A stretch of DNA of 64,000 nt from an uncultured Arachnia sp. (GCA_947493705.1 CANLSH010000016.1:20401-84400); one strand, 5' to 3'. Numbered from the stretch's first letter, positions 26,395-35,482 are shown. Notes: generated from the letters alone by a model not told the origin. Program-made: numbers and translations.

Positions 26395-27165
26395 TCAACG
26401 GACAAAAACAGGGATGTCCCTCGTGGAGCGTTCCGCATCGAAGGTGTAGCCGTCGGCCTCGAAGTCTGTGACTGCGGATGCCGTCCGTACCCGGTTGAGC
26501 ACCAGCCACGACGCCATCAGGCCGCGGGCTCGCTTGGCGTGGAAGGACACAATGCGTGGTCTGCCGTCATCGTCGCGATCCTCGAAGCGTGGGCTGATGA
26601 CTCGGGCGCCCAGACGGTCAGTGTCGATGACGGCGAAATATTCATTGGAGGCGAGGTTCACAACGACGCCAGTACCCGGGGACTCCTCCAAATCTGCTTT
26701 CACGAGATCCGTCACTTCGTTCCCCCACCACTGGTACAGACCCTTGCCGCGTTCAGTTTGGAGTTTTGTGCCCATCTCCAGCCGGTACGGCTGGATGAGG
26801 TCCAGAGGGCGGAGCAGGCCGTAGAGGCCCGAGAGGATGCGTAGTGTCTTCTGGGCCTCGGTGAAGTCCCGGGCACTGAACTCGTTTGCCTGCAGTCCTT
26901 GGTACACGTCGCCGTTGAAAGCGAGCGCGGCCGGCCGCGAATTCTCCGGTGTGTGATCATCCTCATACTCGGCGTAGCGCGTGGAATTCAGCGTCGCGAG
27001 CTCCTCAGAGATGTTCATGAGCGAGCCGATGTCGGAAACTGACCGGCCTCGCATGACGTCGATGAGCTTGGCTGATTCCTCCAGGAGGCGTGGATGTGTA
27101 CTTCTGGCGGTGGTCAGCGGAGATTCGAAGTCCAACGACTTGGCGGGGGAGAGCAGAGCAAGCAT
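26395..27165 (-). CDS. yaaA: YaaA family peroxide-stress protein (DUF328)
   Basis: A 256-residue protein of the YaaA/DUF328 family. The start MLALLSPAKSLDFE and later blocks (RPAALAFNGDVYQGL, SGLYGLLRPLDLIQPYRLEMGTKL split over about 90-150, and SFHAKRARGLMA near the C-terminus) are typical. In E. coli YaaA limits free iron and oxidative damage to DNA. ATG 27165 starts at the conserved N-terminus; upstream sequence overlaps the promoter of the divergent deacetylase gene. Confidence 0.9.
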   Translation of the reverse strand: MLALLSPAKSLDFESPLTTARSTHPRLLEESAKLIDVMRGRSVSDIGSLMNISEELATLNSTRYAEYEDDHTPENSRPAALAFNGDVYQGLQANEFSARDFTEAQKTLRILSGLYGLLRPLDLIQPYRLEMGTKLQTERGKGLYQWWGNEVTDLVKADLEESPGTGVVVNLASNEYFAVIDTDRLGARVISPRFEDRDDDGRPRIVSFHAKRARGLMASWLVLNRVRTASAVTDFEADGYTFDAERSTRDIPVFVR

Positions 27166-27238
27166 GATCCCAAGTCTAGGTTCCGGGGAACCCTTGGCGA
27201 CTCCGGGGTTGCACCTGGCTCTGGTTACTGTGTTGAGC

Positions 27239-28180
27239 GTGAGTACAGGACCAATTGTGAACCGCCGGACCCTATTGACGTCAATGCTCGGTGGCGCATC
27301 TGTCGTTGCGCTGACCGCTTGCCAGGATGGTGGGCAACAACAGTCGGTGAACACCGTCTCCGCCGACCCGGCACCATCGAGCCCGCCTGCCGTGTCGACC
27401 ACCACCCCGGGATCGCCGACACCCAGCCCCAGTTCGTCGGTATCGACGCCCGAGCCGTCACCCTCACCCGCCACGGCAGCCGAAATCGCAGCTCGCGCGA
27501 CCGTGCCCGTCCTGTGCTACCACCAGCTCCGTGACTGGGTGTCCTCGGATAGCGAGTATGCGCGGAACCTGCTGATCTGCCCGCCGGCCGTGTTCCGCGC
27601 CCAGCTCGACGCCCTAGCGGAGAACGGCTGGAACACGATTGGACCTGACGACTACCACGCGCATCTGACCCGAGGCGCCGGGCTGCCGGAGAATCCGATT
27701 CTCCTGAGCTTCGACGACAGCCAGGGAACGCAGAAGACGGAAGCCCTACCCCAACTCCTGGCGCGCGACATGACAGCCACATTCTTCGCCATGACCGTCC
27801 CGCTGGGGAAGAAGGACTGGCTGTCCGCAGACGATCTGAAGGAAATGGACGCCAACGGCATGACCATCGCTGCCCACACTTGGGACCACAACCGGGTGGA
27901 CCGGTACAGCGGCGAGGACTGGAGGGTCCAATTGGAGGAACCACGCGAGACGCTGGAGGGCATCATCAACAAGCCCGTGGAGCACTTCGCATATCCTTTC
28001 GGCGCCTGGAACGAAGCTGCTCTGCCGCAGGTGACCAGTGCCGGCTACATCTCCGCGTACCAGCTGAGAGATCGAACCCCGAGTGCGGAGATGCCACTGC
28101 TGACGCTTGAGCGGTCGCTCGTGAACTCCACCTGGACGGGCCCGCAGCTGCTGGATCACCTCGCAGGCATCACTGGCTGA
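27239..28180 (+). CDS. Polysaccharide deacetylase lipoprotein (NodB domain)
   Basis: A 313-residue exported protein. The N-terminus has a twin Arg (NRRTLL) ahead of a hydrophobic stretch and a lipobox (VVALTAC), so it may be a Tat-exported lipoprotein. A Pro/Ser/Thr linker leads to a NodB-type domain with PVLCYHQL, LSFDDSQG (metal-binding Asp pair), HTWDHNRVD (metal His motif) and FAYPFGAWN. Such enzymes de-N-acetylate peptidoglycan or chitin-like polymers outside the membrane. The start is probably GTG 27239; GTG 27257 is an alternative. Confidence 0.85.
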   Translation: MSTGPIVNRRTLLTSMLGGASVVALTACQDGGQQQSVNTVSADPAPSSPPAVSTTTPGSPTPSPSSSVSTPEPSPSPATAAEIAARATVPVLCYHQLRDWVSSDSEYARNLLICPPAVFRAQLDALAENGWNTIGPDDYHAHLTRGAGLPENPILLSFDDSQGTQKTEALPQLLARDMTATFFAMTVPLGKKDWLSADDLKEMDANGMTIAAHTWDHNRVDRYSGEDWRVQLEEPRETLEGIINKPVEHFAYPFGAWNEAALPQVTSAGYISAYQLRDRTPSAEMPLLTLERSLVNSTWTGPQLLDHLAGITG

Positions 28181-28262
28181 AGCGCCGGTGGATGGCACTT
28201 GAATGAGGTGAGCGCGAAGAACGCGATAGCCTCATGCACAATCGAGGACAGGAGGACGCGTC

Positions 28263-28952
28263 GTGAGTATTGCAGCGCCCAACAGCACCACAGGCGTTCG
28301 TCCCGGGGATCGCCAGAGGTCCTTGGTGGATGTGTCCAAGGATTACATCCGCGCCAAGATCACGGCTGGCGACTTTCCACCCGGCCTCCGGTTGAAGGAA
28401 CGGGAACTGTCCGCCGAGCTTGGAATCAGCCGGATCCCGATCAGGGAAGCCATTCGCGACCTTACGACGGAGGGCTTCGTCACATTGCTGCCTCGTCGGG
28501 GTGCGGTTGTCACCGAACTCCAGCCCGCGGACCTCGACGACATCTTCGAGGTGCGAATGGCGTTGGAGGTGACGGAATGCTCTCTGGCGGCGAGCCGTGC
28601 CAGCGACGCGGAGATCTCCCGGATGCGTGCATGCGTCGTCGCGGCGAACGAGGCCATGGTTGTGGGAGACCGCGACGCCGTCAACGCGGCCAACGCCGAG
28701 TTCCACGACGTGTTGGTGGAAATGGGGCACAACCCGGTCCTCGCGCAGGTGCTTGAGCCACTGCGCAACAGACTGCAATGGTTGCTGCGCCAGAACGAGG
28801 ACGTCACAGCCATCTGTCGTGAGCATGACGAGATCGCGCAGGCCATAGCCGGCCGGGACGTGGAACGCGCCCGGGCACTGGCACAGATTCACGTGGAGAC
28901 ATCACGGCGTGTGGCTTGCGATGTTTTGTTCGGACAGTCGGAAACGCCCTGA
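28263..28952 (+). CDS. GntR-family regulator, FCD (FadR-like) type
   Basis: A 229-residue regulator. A winged-helix domain (about residues 20-90) includes LKERELSAELGISRIPIREAI across the recognition helix; the C-terminal all-helical FCD domain has the metal/ligand residues Asp and His in AEFHDVL and the AxxIHVE end. GTG 28263 follows AGGAGG. Family members bind palindromes such as TGGTATACCA; one occurs at 30817-30826 between the carbamate kinase and ankyrin genes, so this may be the locus regulator. It converges on the heliorhodopsin gene. Confidence 0.88.
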   Translation: MSIAAPNSTTGVRPGDRQRSLVDVSKDYIRAKITAGDFPPGLRLKERELSAELGISRIPIREAIRDLTTEGFVTLLPRRGAVVTELQPADLDDIFEVRMALEVTECSLAASRASDAEISRMRACVVAANEAMVVGDRDAVNAANAEFHDVLVEMGHNPVLAQVLEPLRNRLQWLLRQNEDVTAICREHDEIAQAIAGRDVERARALAQIHVETSRRVACDVLFGQSETP

Positions 28953-28964
28953 GGCTGCTTCCGG

Positions 28965-29810
28965 TCAGCCGACCAGAACGTTGGCGAATACCTGCCACGC
29001 CAGAAGGCTCTTGGCGACCAGGCTGAGGACAATGTAGGTGCGCTCACCCGTGAGGTAGTTCTGCCAGCGGCCCACCTGCTTGTACTGGAGCCACTGGTTG
29101 AGCGCGAAGCTGTTGAAGAAGACAAACAGCGACACGATGATGCCGTAGACAAACCCGGGAGGACCCTCACCACCCTCGATGCCGACGTTCACGATCAGGA
29201 AGATCGCCGCCGCCAACCAAGGTCCCACCCCCGCTATGCAGCCGAACCAGAACGGCGTCCACCACGGTCGCTCCCCGCGGTTGGAGTCTCCGAACTTGCC
29301 ATGCATCAGGCCGTTGTTGGCCATTTCCATGAGCCAACCGAACAGGATCATGGAGACGTTGGCAATACCCAGACCGATGAGTGCCGAAATGTCAGAGATT
29401 CCCAGCACGAGGCTGATCAGGAGAATCATCAGTGTTGAGGACAGGCTGTACTCCACCCAGCGGAAGCGGTTGCGACCCTTCGAGAGTTCGCGGATGTAGC
29501 GGGGGAACCCCCAGGGTGAGGCGATCAGGAAGTGGAAGAAGGCCGACAAGAACAGAAACGACGCGGTCGTGATGCCGAGCGGCACGTCAAACACAAGATT
29601 GGTGACGCCCTGCGACAGAGGAGTGCCGGGAGGGCCATTCAGCGCGAACGTCGAGACGGGAAGGGTGAAGTCATTGGTCAGGGCCAGCATTGCTGATCCG
29701 GAGATCAGGTGCAGCACCCCCATGACGGCGTTGAAGATTCGCAGCCGTTTGGCGGCCTGGGACGGGACGTTGACGGAGGTGGTGTCCAGATCCAACGGGT
29801 AGACGCTCAT
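28965..29810 (-). CDS. Heliorhodopsin
   Basis: A 281-residue seven-helix protein with the features that separate heliorhodopsins from type-1 rhodopsins. Lys267 in SLVAKSLLAWQVFA is the expected retinal Schiff-base Lys in helix 7; Glu120 in RWVEYSLSSTLM is the counterion; His34 and His93 match the conserved His residues near the Schiff base. Heliorhodopsins sit inverted in the membrane with the N-terminus inside, do not pump ions, and have a long photocycle suggesting a sensory role. It lies 50 bases downstream of the carbamate kinase gene on the same strand. No retinal-synthesis gene is in the window. Confidence 0.93.
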   Translation of the reverse strand: MSVYPLDLDTTSVNVPSQAAKRLRIFNAVMGVLHLISGSAMLALTNDFTLPVSTFALNGPPGTPLSQGVTNLVFDVPLGITTASFLFLSAFFHFLIASPWGFPRYIRELSKGRNRFRWVEYSLSSTLMILLISLVLGISDISALIGLGIANVSMILFGWLMEMANNGLMHGKFGDSNRGERPWWTPFWFGCIAGVGPWLAAAIFLIVNVGIEGGEGPPGFVYGIIVSLFVFFNSFALNQWLQYKQVGRWQNYLTGERTYIVLSLVAKSLLAWQVFANVLVG

Positions 29811-29813
29811 ACC

Positions 29814-29830
29814 ATCAGTATTTCACTGAT
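29814..29830 (-). promoter_or_regulatory. Inverted repeat at the heliorhodopsin start
   Basis: ATCAGT and ACTGAT flank ATTTC and end three bases before the heliorhodopsin start codon. No Shine-Dalgarno box is visible, so the site may be an operator over a leaderless start or a hairpin that covers the initiation region. Confidence 0.4.
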
Positions 29831-29860
29831 CGAAAGACCTCGTCAGCAGTTGCCCACCAC

Positions 29861-30811
29861 TCAACCTGTGGCGTTGCTGTCTGGAACCACGACGGTGCCA
29901 GCGTCGCCCTCGATGGCGTTGGTAATGCTGTCCAGATTGGTGATGATGCCCTTGCCGCCGGTGGTCTCCACGAAGCGGCAGATGGCCTCAACCTTGGGGC
30001 CCATGGACCCGGGTGGGAACTGCCCGTCGGCCAGGTGGGTCCGCATTTCCGTCACCGACACCACGCCGATTGCCCGTGCCCTGTCCGTGCCCCAGTCCAG
30101 CCAGGCATTGTCCACGTCGGTGGCCAGAACGAGATGGTTCGCGTTGATCTGGTCGGCCAGTAGAACAGAGTTGAGGTCCTTGTCTATGACGGCCTCCACG
30201 CCATGCAGCTTCTGGTCATCTGCGCGGATGACGGGGATGCCCCCACCACCTCCGGCCACCACCAGGAAGCCGGCATCCAGAAGGGCCGTGATGGCGGATG
30301 CCTCCACTATTTCGATGGGCTGAGGGCTGGCGACCACGCGGCGCCATCCCTGTTCGCCAGTGTCGACGAAGTGCTGGCCCGACATTGAGAGGCGTTTTGC
30401 GATCTCAGCCTCCATGAACCGTCCAACCGGTTTGGTGAAGGCGGTGAAAGCTGGATCATTCGCGTCAACAACGGTGCGCGAGACGACGACGGTGGCACGG
30501 GTGCTGAGCCCTGCCTTTGAGAGCGCGGCATCCAGCGCATTGAGCAGGATGAAACCGATGGAACCCTGTGTATTGGCCACGCACCAGTCCAGGGGAACCG
30601 GGGAGAGGACGGGACTGGCGATGTCATTCTTGGCGAGGATATTGCCCACCTGAGGACCGTTGCCGTGAGACAGCAATACCTGATGGCCCTGGGCAACGAG
30701 TGATGCAATCTGTGGGGCTGCGGCCTCAACGGCGGTGATCTGATGGGTGGGCTGAATGGACTCTTTGGGACCGGTGAGGGCGTTACCGCCGAGGGCCAGA
30801 ACAATTCTCAT
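29861..30811 (-). CDS. arcC: Carbamate kinase
   Basis: A 316-residue amino-acid-kinase-fold enzyme: IVLALGGNAL at the N-terminus, SHGNGPQVG (about residue 53), VAGGGGGIPV and the PPGSMGPKVEA block near the C-terminus. It converts carbamoyl phosphate and ADP to ATP, CO2 and ammonia. There is no arginine-deiminase gene nearby; instead it is divergent from a DUF2877-FdrA-DUF1116 operon, which fits energy recovery from carbamoyl phosphate made by that system. ATG 30811 is the start that leaves the shared operator outside the gene. Confidence 0.93.
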   Translation of the reverse strand: MRIVLALGGNALTGPKESIQPTHQITAVEAAAPQIASLVAQGHQVLLSHGNGPQVGNILAKNDIASPVLSPVPLDWCVANTQGSIGFILLNALDAALSKAGLSTRATVVVSRTVVDANDPAFTAFTKPVGRFMEAEIAKRLSMSGQHFVDTGEQGWRRVVASPQPIEIVEASAITALLDAGFLVVAGGGGGIPVIRADDQKLHGVEAVIDKDLNSVLLADQINANHLVLATDVDNAWLDWGTDRARAIGVVSVTEMRTHLADGQFPPGSMGPKVEAICRFVETTGGKGIITNLDSITNAIEGDAGTVVVPDSNATG

Positions 30812-30816
30812 GTATT

Positions 30817-30826
30817 TGGTATACCA
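30817..30826. promoter_or_regulatory. Perfect TGGTATACCA palindrome in the divergent promoter region
   Basis: A perfect 10-bp palindrome lies six bases upstream of the arcC start and 47 bases upstream of the ankyrin gene start. TGGTATACCA is the classic form of a GntR/FCD-type operator, and an FCD regulator is encoded 2 kb away. One site could control both directions. Confidence 0.65.
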
Positions 30827-30872
30827 TATGAGGGTAAGCAACTACGCAACGTAAGAGACTTTGAGGTTCACG

Positions 30873-31478
30873 ATGAGGACAGTCCCGCAGAGCGCAGACC
30901 AGTGGCCCACACTGGTGGCCACAGCCCCCGCCCAGAGAATCTCCGCAGTGATGGGGGACCACGATCTGGACGCAACAGACACCGTGGGCCGCACTGCAGC
31001 ACTGATTGCCGCAAAAGCGGGCCGAATGGATGTGCTCGCCAACCTCATCGAAGCCGGGGCAGACATCAACAAGCAGGACCACATCTGCCTGAATCCCTTC
31101 CTCTGGGGGTGCATCTCCGGAAACCTTGAACTGGTCCGCATGAGCGTCGACGCCGGTGCAGACCTCACCCTGCTCACCCGTTTCGGTGGCGTCGGCATTC
31201 ACCCCCCGGCCGAGAAGGGGCACGTTGAAGTGGTGCGCTACCTGGCAGAGGAGACCGACGTCAATGTCAACCTCACCAACATCTGCGGCTGGACCCCACT
31301 GTTGGAGGCCATCATCCTGCGTGACGGTGGCCCCGCACAGCAGGAAATCGTGAAGCTGCTCCTGGACGCCGGGGCCGATCCCGCCATGGTGGACCAGTGG
31401 GGCGTCAGCCCGCTCCAGCACGCCACGGAGAAGGGCTTCACTGAGATCGCTGAGATCCTCGCGGCAGCCCAGGCCTGA
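30873..31478 (+). CDS. Ankyrin-repeat protein
   Basis: A 201-residue soluble protein with about four ankyrin repeats (GRTAALIAAKAGRMDVLANLIEAG, then GCISGNLELVRMSVDAGADL, the EKGHVEVVRYLAEE block and WTPLLEAI...EIVKLLLDAGADP). Ankyrin repeats bind other proteins. It is the first gene of the operon, six bases before the DUF2877 gene, so it may assemble or regulate the carbamoyl-transfer enzymes. ATG 30873 has a TGAGG box; an upstream TTG is less likely. Confidence 0.85.
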   Translation: MRTVPQSADQWPTLVATAPAQRISAVMGDHDLDATDTVGRTAALIAAKAGRMDVLANLIEAGADINKQDHICLNPFLWGCISGNLELVRMSVDAGADLTLLTRFGGVGIHPPAEKGHVEVVRYLAEETDVNVNLTNICGWTPLLEAIILRDGGPAQQEIVKLLLDAGADPAMVDQWGVSPLQHATEKGFTEIAEILAAAQA

Positions 31479-31483
31479 TCGAT

Positions 31484-32443
31484 ATGGGCGGCTCCGTGAT
31501 CACGACAGCGTTGGGTGGTGATCGTGACGTGCTCCAGGCTGTCCGCCCGGGGCTGCACGGGCACGTGCACTCAACATTCCGATCCGTCATCAACGTGGCC
31601 ACCGATCATCCGGAACTGCTGAGCCTCACCGCCGCTTCCGTGGCCAGGGCACCCCGATCCATCCAGGTGTGCCTCGATCGTATGGATTGCCACGGAATTG
31701 CCGTGGGTGATGATGTCTTCAGCGACGGTCACACCCTGAGAATCGGTGAGTCCTTCGTCGTGGTTGTGTCTGCCACCCCGGTATGGGCGGAGAACGCCGC
31801 CGATGGTGAGCCCCTGGCCAGGCGTGTGGACGCACTTGAAGCGCTGCTGTCCGCCCCGGAACCGACCCGCAGCATCTCTGCTTTCGAGCGCGCCGTCGAT
31901 GAGCGTGTGCAGAGCGGCATCGAGGCCCTGCAGTCCGCTGTTCTGGTTCGGGACGAGGAGGGCGTGCAGCATGCCGTGGCGTCCCTCGTCGGCCTCGGCA
32001 CCGGCCTCACCCCCACCGGCGACGATGTCCTGACCAGTGCGGCCTTCGTGGCGACCCGTCTGGGAGAACCTTTGGAGCTCCTGCATCGTGGCGTCGCCGG
32101 GGTCGTTGAATCCGGGGCCACCAATGACATCTCCCTCACGGCCATGCGCTGTGCTCTGCGTGGACGAGCCGTCCAACCCATCGAGGACCTCTACACATGG
32201 CTCTGCGGAGGCAACATGCACAATCCCCACAAACTCGTGGCCGACGTACAAGCGATCGGCCACACCTCAGGGGCGGACCTGGCACTGGGTCTGATCTCCG
32301 CTGTCCGCCTCTACCTGGAGATCACGCGAATAAGGGAGTCGCCTGACTCGCGTGCCCCCGCATCCCGCTCAGCTTCGTTGTTGTCGGTCGCCGAACGATC
32401 GAGTGGGACTCCCTCCTCCGCCTTGCTGTGCGGGCGCGGATGA
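31484..32443 (+). CDS. DUF2877 protein (AllH/YlbF-like)
   Basis: A 319-residue protein with the DUF2877 signature GLGTGLTPTGDDVL (about residues 169-182) and the NPHKL motif later. DUF2877 proteins occur with FdrA and DUF1116 in ureide catabolism clusters; in E. coli the three together have been reported as the oxamate carbamoyltransferase (AllFGH). The last 35 residues are Ser/Arg-rich and probably variable. The gap to fdrA is 58 bases. Confidence 0.82.
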   Translation: MGGSVITTALGGDRDVLQAVRPGLHGHVHSTFRSVINVATDHPELLSLTAASVARAPRSIQVCLDRMDCHGIAVGDDVFSDGHTLRIGESFVVVVSATPVWAENAADGEPLARRVDALEALLSAPEPTRSISAFERAVDERVQSGIEALQSAVLVRDEEGVQHAVASLVGLGTGLTPTGDDVLTSAAFVATRLGEPLELLHRGVAGVVESGATNDISLTAMRCALRGRAVQPIEDLYTWLCGGNMHNPHKLVADVQAIGHTSGADLALGLISAVRLYLEITRIRESPDSRAPASRSASLLSVAERSSGTPSSALLCGRG

Positions 32444-32501
32444 CCCACTCGTTTTGTCGGCGCCCCTATCCGCGCAACCTCCTAGAAAGTCAGGAAAGCT
32501 G

Positions 32502-34061
32502 ATGTCCACTCGAACTCTCGTCAAGAAGAACACCTACATCGACTCCGTGTCGCTGATGTCGATCTCCACCAAGGCCAATGCCCTGCCCGGCGTCACGAAC
32601 GCCGTCGCAGCCATGGCGACGTCCATGAACAAGGCCATCCTCACTGATCAAGGCCTGATCACGGCTGAGATTGAGGATGCCACCCCCGGCGACCTCGTCC
32701 TCATCGTCGTCACCGACGACGAGGACTCGGGCGATGAGGCGCTTGAAGGGCTCGTCGCCCTGCTGGACCGCAAGCCCGCCGCCGATTCCGGTGACTCCGT
32801 CTCGTACCACACGGTTGCCAGCGCAGCAGAGGCCCGCACACAGGCAAATATGGCCGTCATCTCCGTCAACGGCGCCTTCGCGGCGCGCGAGGCGCACGCC
32901 GCCCTCGACAGCGGCCTGAACGTCATGCTGTTCTCGGACAACGTCGCCCTCGACGACGAGATCGCACTCAAGAAGAAGGCCCATGAGAAGGGCCTCCTGA
33001 TGATGGGACCGGACTGCGGCACCGCCATCCTGGGGGGCGTCTCGCTCTGCTTCGCCAATGAGGTCCGCCGAGGCCGTATCGGCATCGTCGGCGCCTCGGG
33101 AACCGGGTCCCAGGAGATGAGCGTCCGCATCCATGACTTCGGAGCGGGTGTCTCACAGCTCATCGGCACCGGCGGTCGCGACCTCAGTAAGGAGGTGGGC
33201 GGCATCATGATGCTGGACAGCATCGAGGCGCTCGACGCCGATCCCGGCACCGACGTCATCGTTGTCATCTCCAAGCCTCCCGCGGCAGAAGTGGCGGCCA
33301 AGGTGCTGGATCGCCTGGCCGCTTCGGACAAACCCTCGGTGGCCTGCTTCCTCGGAGCCGGGGACGACATCGCGGCCGAGGCTGAGAAGCGCGGCATTGT
33401 CTTCTCTAACCGCACCAAGCCCGCCGCCCTGGAAGCCGTCAAGTTGACCGGCATCCGTGAAGAGGATCTGGATCTGCACTCGTTGAACTGGCCGCTGATC
33501 GAAGAGGTCCGCGGCAAGCTGACTCCGGAACAGAAGTACATTCGTGCCCTCTACTGCGGCGGCACAATCTGCGACGAGGCGATGTTCCTCGCCATGGAGA
33601 AGTACACGGATGTCTACTCCAACATCCGCAAGGAGCCCGAGTTCAAACTTGGGGGCACCGACCCGTCGCGCGCCCACACATTCCTTGATTTCGGCGAGGA
33701 CGAATTCACCCAGGGCAAGCCCCACCCCATGATTGATCCCTCCAACCGCATCGCACGCTTCCTGGAAGAAGCAAAGGATCCGGAGGTGGGCGTCATCGTC
33801 CTGGACTTCGTGCTGGGCTACGGCTCAAACCCCGATCCAGTCGGCGTGATGATGCCAGCGTTCAAACAGGCCAAGGAACTGGCCGCCTCCGAGGGTCGCC
33901 ACCTCGAAATTCTGGCTTACATCCTCGGCACTGATGCTGATTCCCAGGATCTCGACGATCAGGTGGCCAAGTTGGCCGAGGCCGACGTCACCTGGGCCTC
34001 CTCCTCCACCAATACGGGCCTGCTCGCCCGCGAATTCGTCTCGAAGGGAGACAGGGCATGA
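32502..34061 (+). CDS. fdrA: FdrA family protein (succinyl-CoA synthetase alpha-like; AllF)
   Basis: A 519-residue protein resembling the alpha chain of acyl-CoA synthetases. Visible blocks are MMGPDCGTAILGG (about 167-180), GRIGIVGASGTGSQEMSVR (Rossmann-like, about 190-208) and ALYCGGTICDEA (about 350). FdrA is the core subunit in ureide pathways where oxalurate or a related carbamoylated acid is phosphorolysed to carbamoyl phosphate. ATG 32502 has an AGGAAAG box. The stop overlaps the next start (ATGA), so it is coupled to DUF1116. Confidence 0.9.
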   Translation: MSTRTLVKKNTYIDSVSLMSISTKANALPGVTNAVAAMATSMNKAILTDQGLITAEIEDATPGDLVLIVVTDDEDSGDEALEGLVALLDRKPAADSGDSVSYHTVASAAEARTQANMAVISVNGAFAAREAHAALDSGLNVMLFSDNVALDDEIALKKKAHEKGLLMMGPDCGTAILGGVSLCFANEVRRGRIGIVGASGTGSQEMSVRIHDFGAGVSQLIGTGGRDLSKEVGGIMMLDSIEALDADPGTDVIVVISKPPAAEVAAKVLDRLAASDKPSVACFLGAGDDIAAEAEKRGIVFSNRTKPAALEAVKLTGIREEDLDLHSLNWPLIEEVRGKLTPEQKYIRALYCGGTICDEAMFLAMEKYTDVYSNIRKEPEFKLGGTDPSRAHTFLDFGEDEFTQGKPHPMIDPSNRIARFLEEAKDPEVGVIVLDFVLGYGSNPDPVGVMMPAFKQAKELAASEGRHLEILAYILGTDADSQDLDDQVAKLAEADVTWASSSTNTGLLAREFVSKGDRA

Positions 34062-35482
34062 GCCCCATCACAGATCTGTTCAATTCTCCGCTGTCAGTCA
34101 TCAACGTGGGCGCCGCCATGTTTGCCGAAGACATCGAAACCCAGGGTGCACCCGTCACGCATCTTGAGTGGAGCCCGCCCGGCGGTGGTCGTCCCGACGT
34201 CGTCGAGGCGCTCACAAAGATGGCGCAAACCGACGTCGCTGAGCGGATCGAAGCAGCCAACAAGAAGGCCGTTGAACGCATCATCAACTCACAACCGGTG
34301 CTTGTGGGTTTCGCCCCCGCCATTGAGGTTGTGCCGGGCATGACGAAGACCACCATCCTGCACGCCGGACCGCCCATCGCCTACGACCGCATGGCGGGCG
34401 CCATGAAGGGTGCCGTCACCGGCGCGTTGGTGTTCGAGGGTCTGGCCAAGGACATTGATGAGGCAGACGAGGTGGCGCGCTCCGGCGACATCACCTTTGC
34501 TCCCTGCCACGAGCACGACTGCGTCGGCTCCATGGCTGGCGTCACGTCCGCGTCAATGTTCATGCACATCGTGGAGAATCGCCCCTATGGCAACCGCGCC
34601 TACACAAACCTGTCGGAGCAGCTCGCCAAGATCCTTCGGATGGGCGCCAATGACCAGAGCGTCATCGACCGCCTCAACTGGATGCGCGACGTGTTGGGCC
34701 CCATCCTGCGTGACGCCATGGAGTCAGCCGGTGAGATCGACCTCCGCATGATGTTGGCGCAAGGCCTTCACATGGGAGATGAGGCGCACAACCGCAACAA
34801 TGCCGGCACGACTCTGCTCATCCAGGCGCTGGCGCCCCACATCCTGAACTCCAGCTTCTCCACCAAAGATCAGCAGGACGTCTTCAACTTCGTGAAGAGT
34901 TCCGAATACTTCTCCGGGCCCACGTGGATGGCCACCTCCAAAGCCGCACTGGACTCGGCCAAGGGCATCGAGGACTCCACGGTCGTGGTGGCCATGTGTC
35001 GCAACGGCGTCGAGTTCGGCGTTCGCGTCGCCGGGACCGGCGATCAGTGGTTCACCGGTCCCGCCCAGTTCGTCGAGGGTCCGCTGTTCGCCGGTTTCAC
35101 GGCGGAGGACAAAGGCTTGGACATTGGTGATTCGGCCATCACCGAGACCTACGGCATCGGTGGCTTTGCCATGGCGTGCGCCCCGGCGATCGTTCCACTT
35201 GTTGGTGGAACCGTCTCGGAGGCCATCGAGTACTCCCGTGCCATGATGCAGATCACCACGGACACCAATCCCAACCTGACCATCCCCATCCTCGGTTTCC
35301 GCGGTGTGGCCACCGGCATTGACGTTCGCAAGGTGGAGGAGACAGGCATGTTGCCGATCATCAACACCGCCATCGCGCACAAAGACGCAGGCATCGGCAT
35401 GATCGGTGCTGGCCTCACCCACCCGCCCCTCGAGGTGTTCCACGAAGCCACGCTCGCTCTCGCCGGAAGGTTCGCACAGTGA
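34058..35482 (+). CDS. DUF1116 protein (AllG/YlbE-like)
   Basis: A 474-residue DUF1116 protein, recognisable from NVGAAMFAEDIETQGAPV at the N-terminus, CHEHDCVGSMAGVTS (about 149) and the MGDEAHNRNNAGT block (about 238). It is an expected partner of FdrA and DUF2877 in carbamoyl transfer. It overlaps fdrA at its start and the permease gene at its end by four bases each, so all three are made together. Confidence 0.9.
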   Translation: MSPITDLFNSPLSVINVGAAMFAEDIETQGAPVTHLEWSPPGGGRPDVVEALTKMAQTDVAERIEAANKKAVERIINSQPVLVGFAPAIEVVPGMTKTTILHAGPPIAYDRMAGAMKGAVTGALVFEGLAKDIDEADEVARSGDITFAPCHEHDCVGSMAGVTSASMFMHIVENRPYGNRAYTNLSEQLAKILRMGANDQSVIDRLNWMRDVLGPILRDAMESAGEIDLRMMLAQGLHMGDEAHNRNNAGTTLLIQALAPHILNSSFSTKDQQDVFNFVKSSEYFSGPTWMATSKAALDSAKGIEDSTVVVAMCRNGVEFGVRVAGTGDQWFTGPAQFVEGPLFAGFTAEDKGLDIGDSAITETYGIGGFAMACAPAIVPLVGGTVSEAIEYSRAMMQITTDTNPNLTIPILGFRGVATGIDVRKVEETGMLPIINTAIAHKDAGIGMIGAGLTHPPLEVFHEATLALAGRFAQ

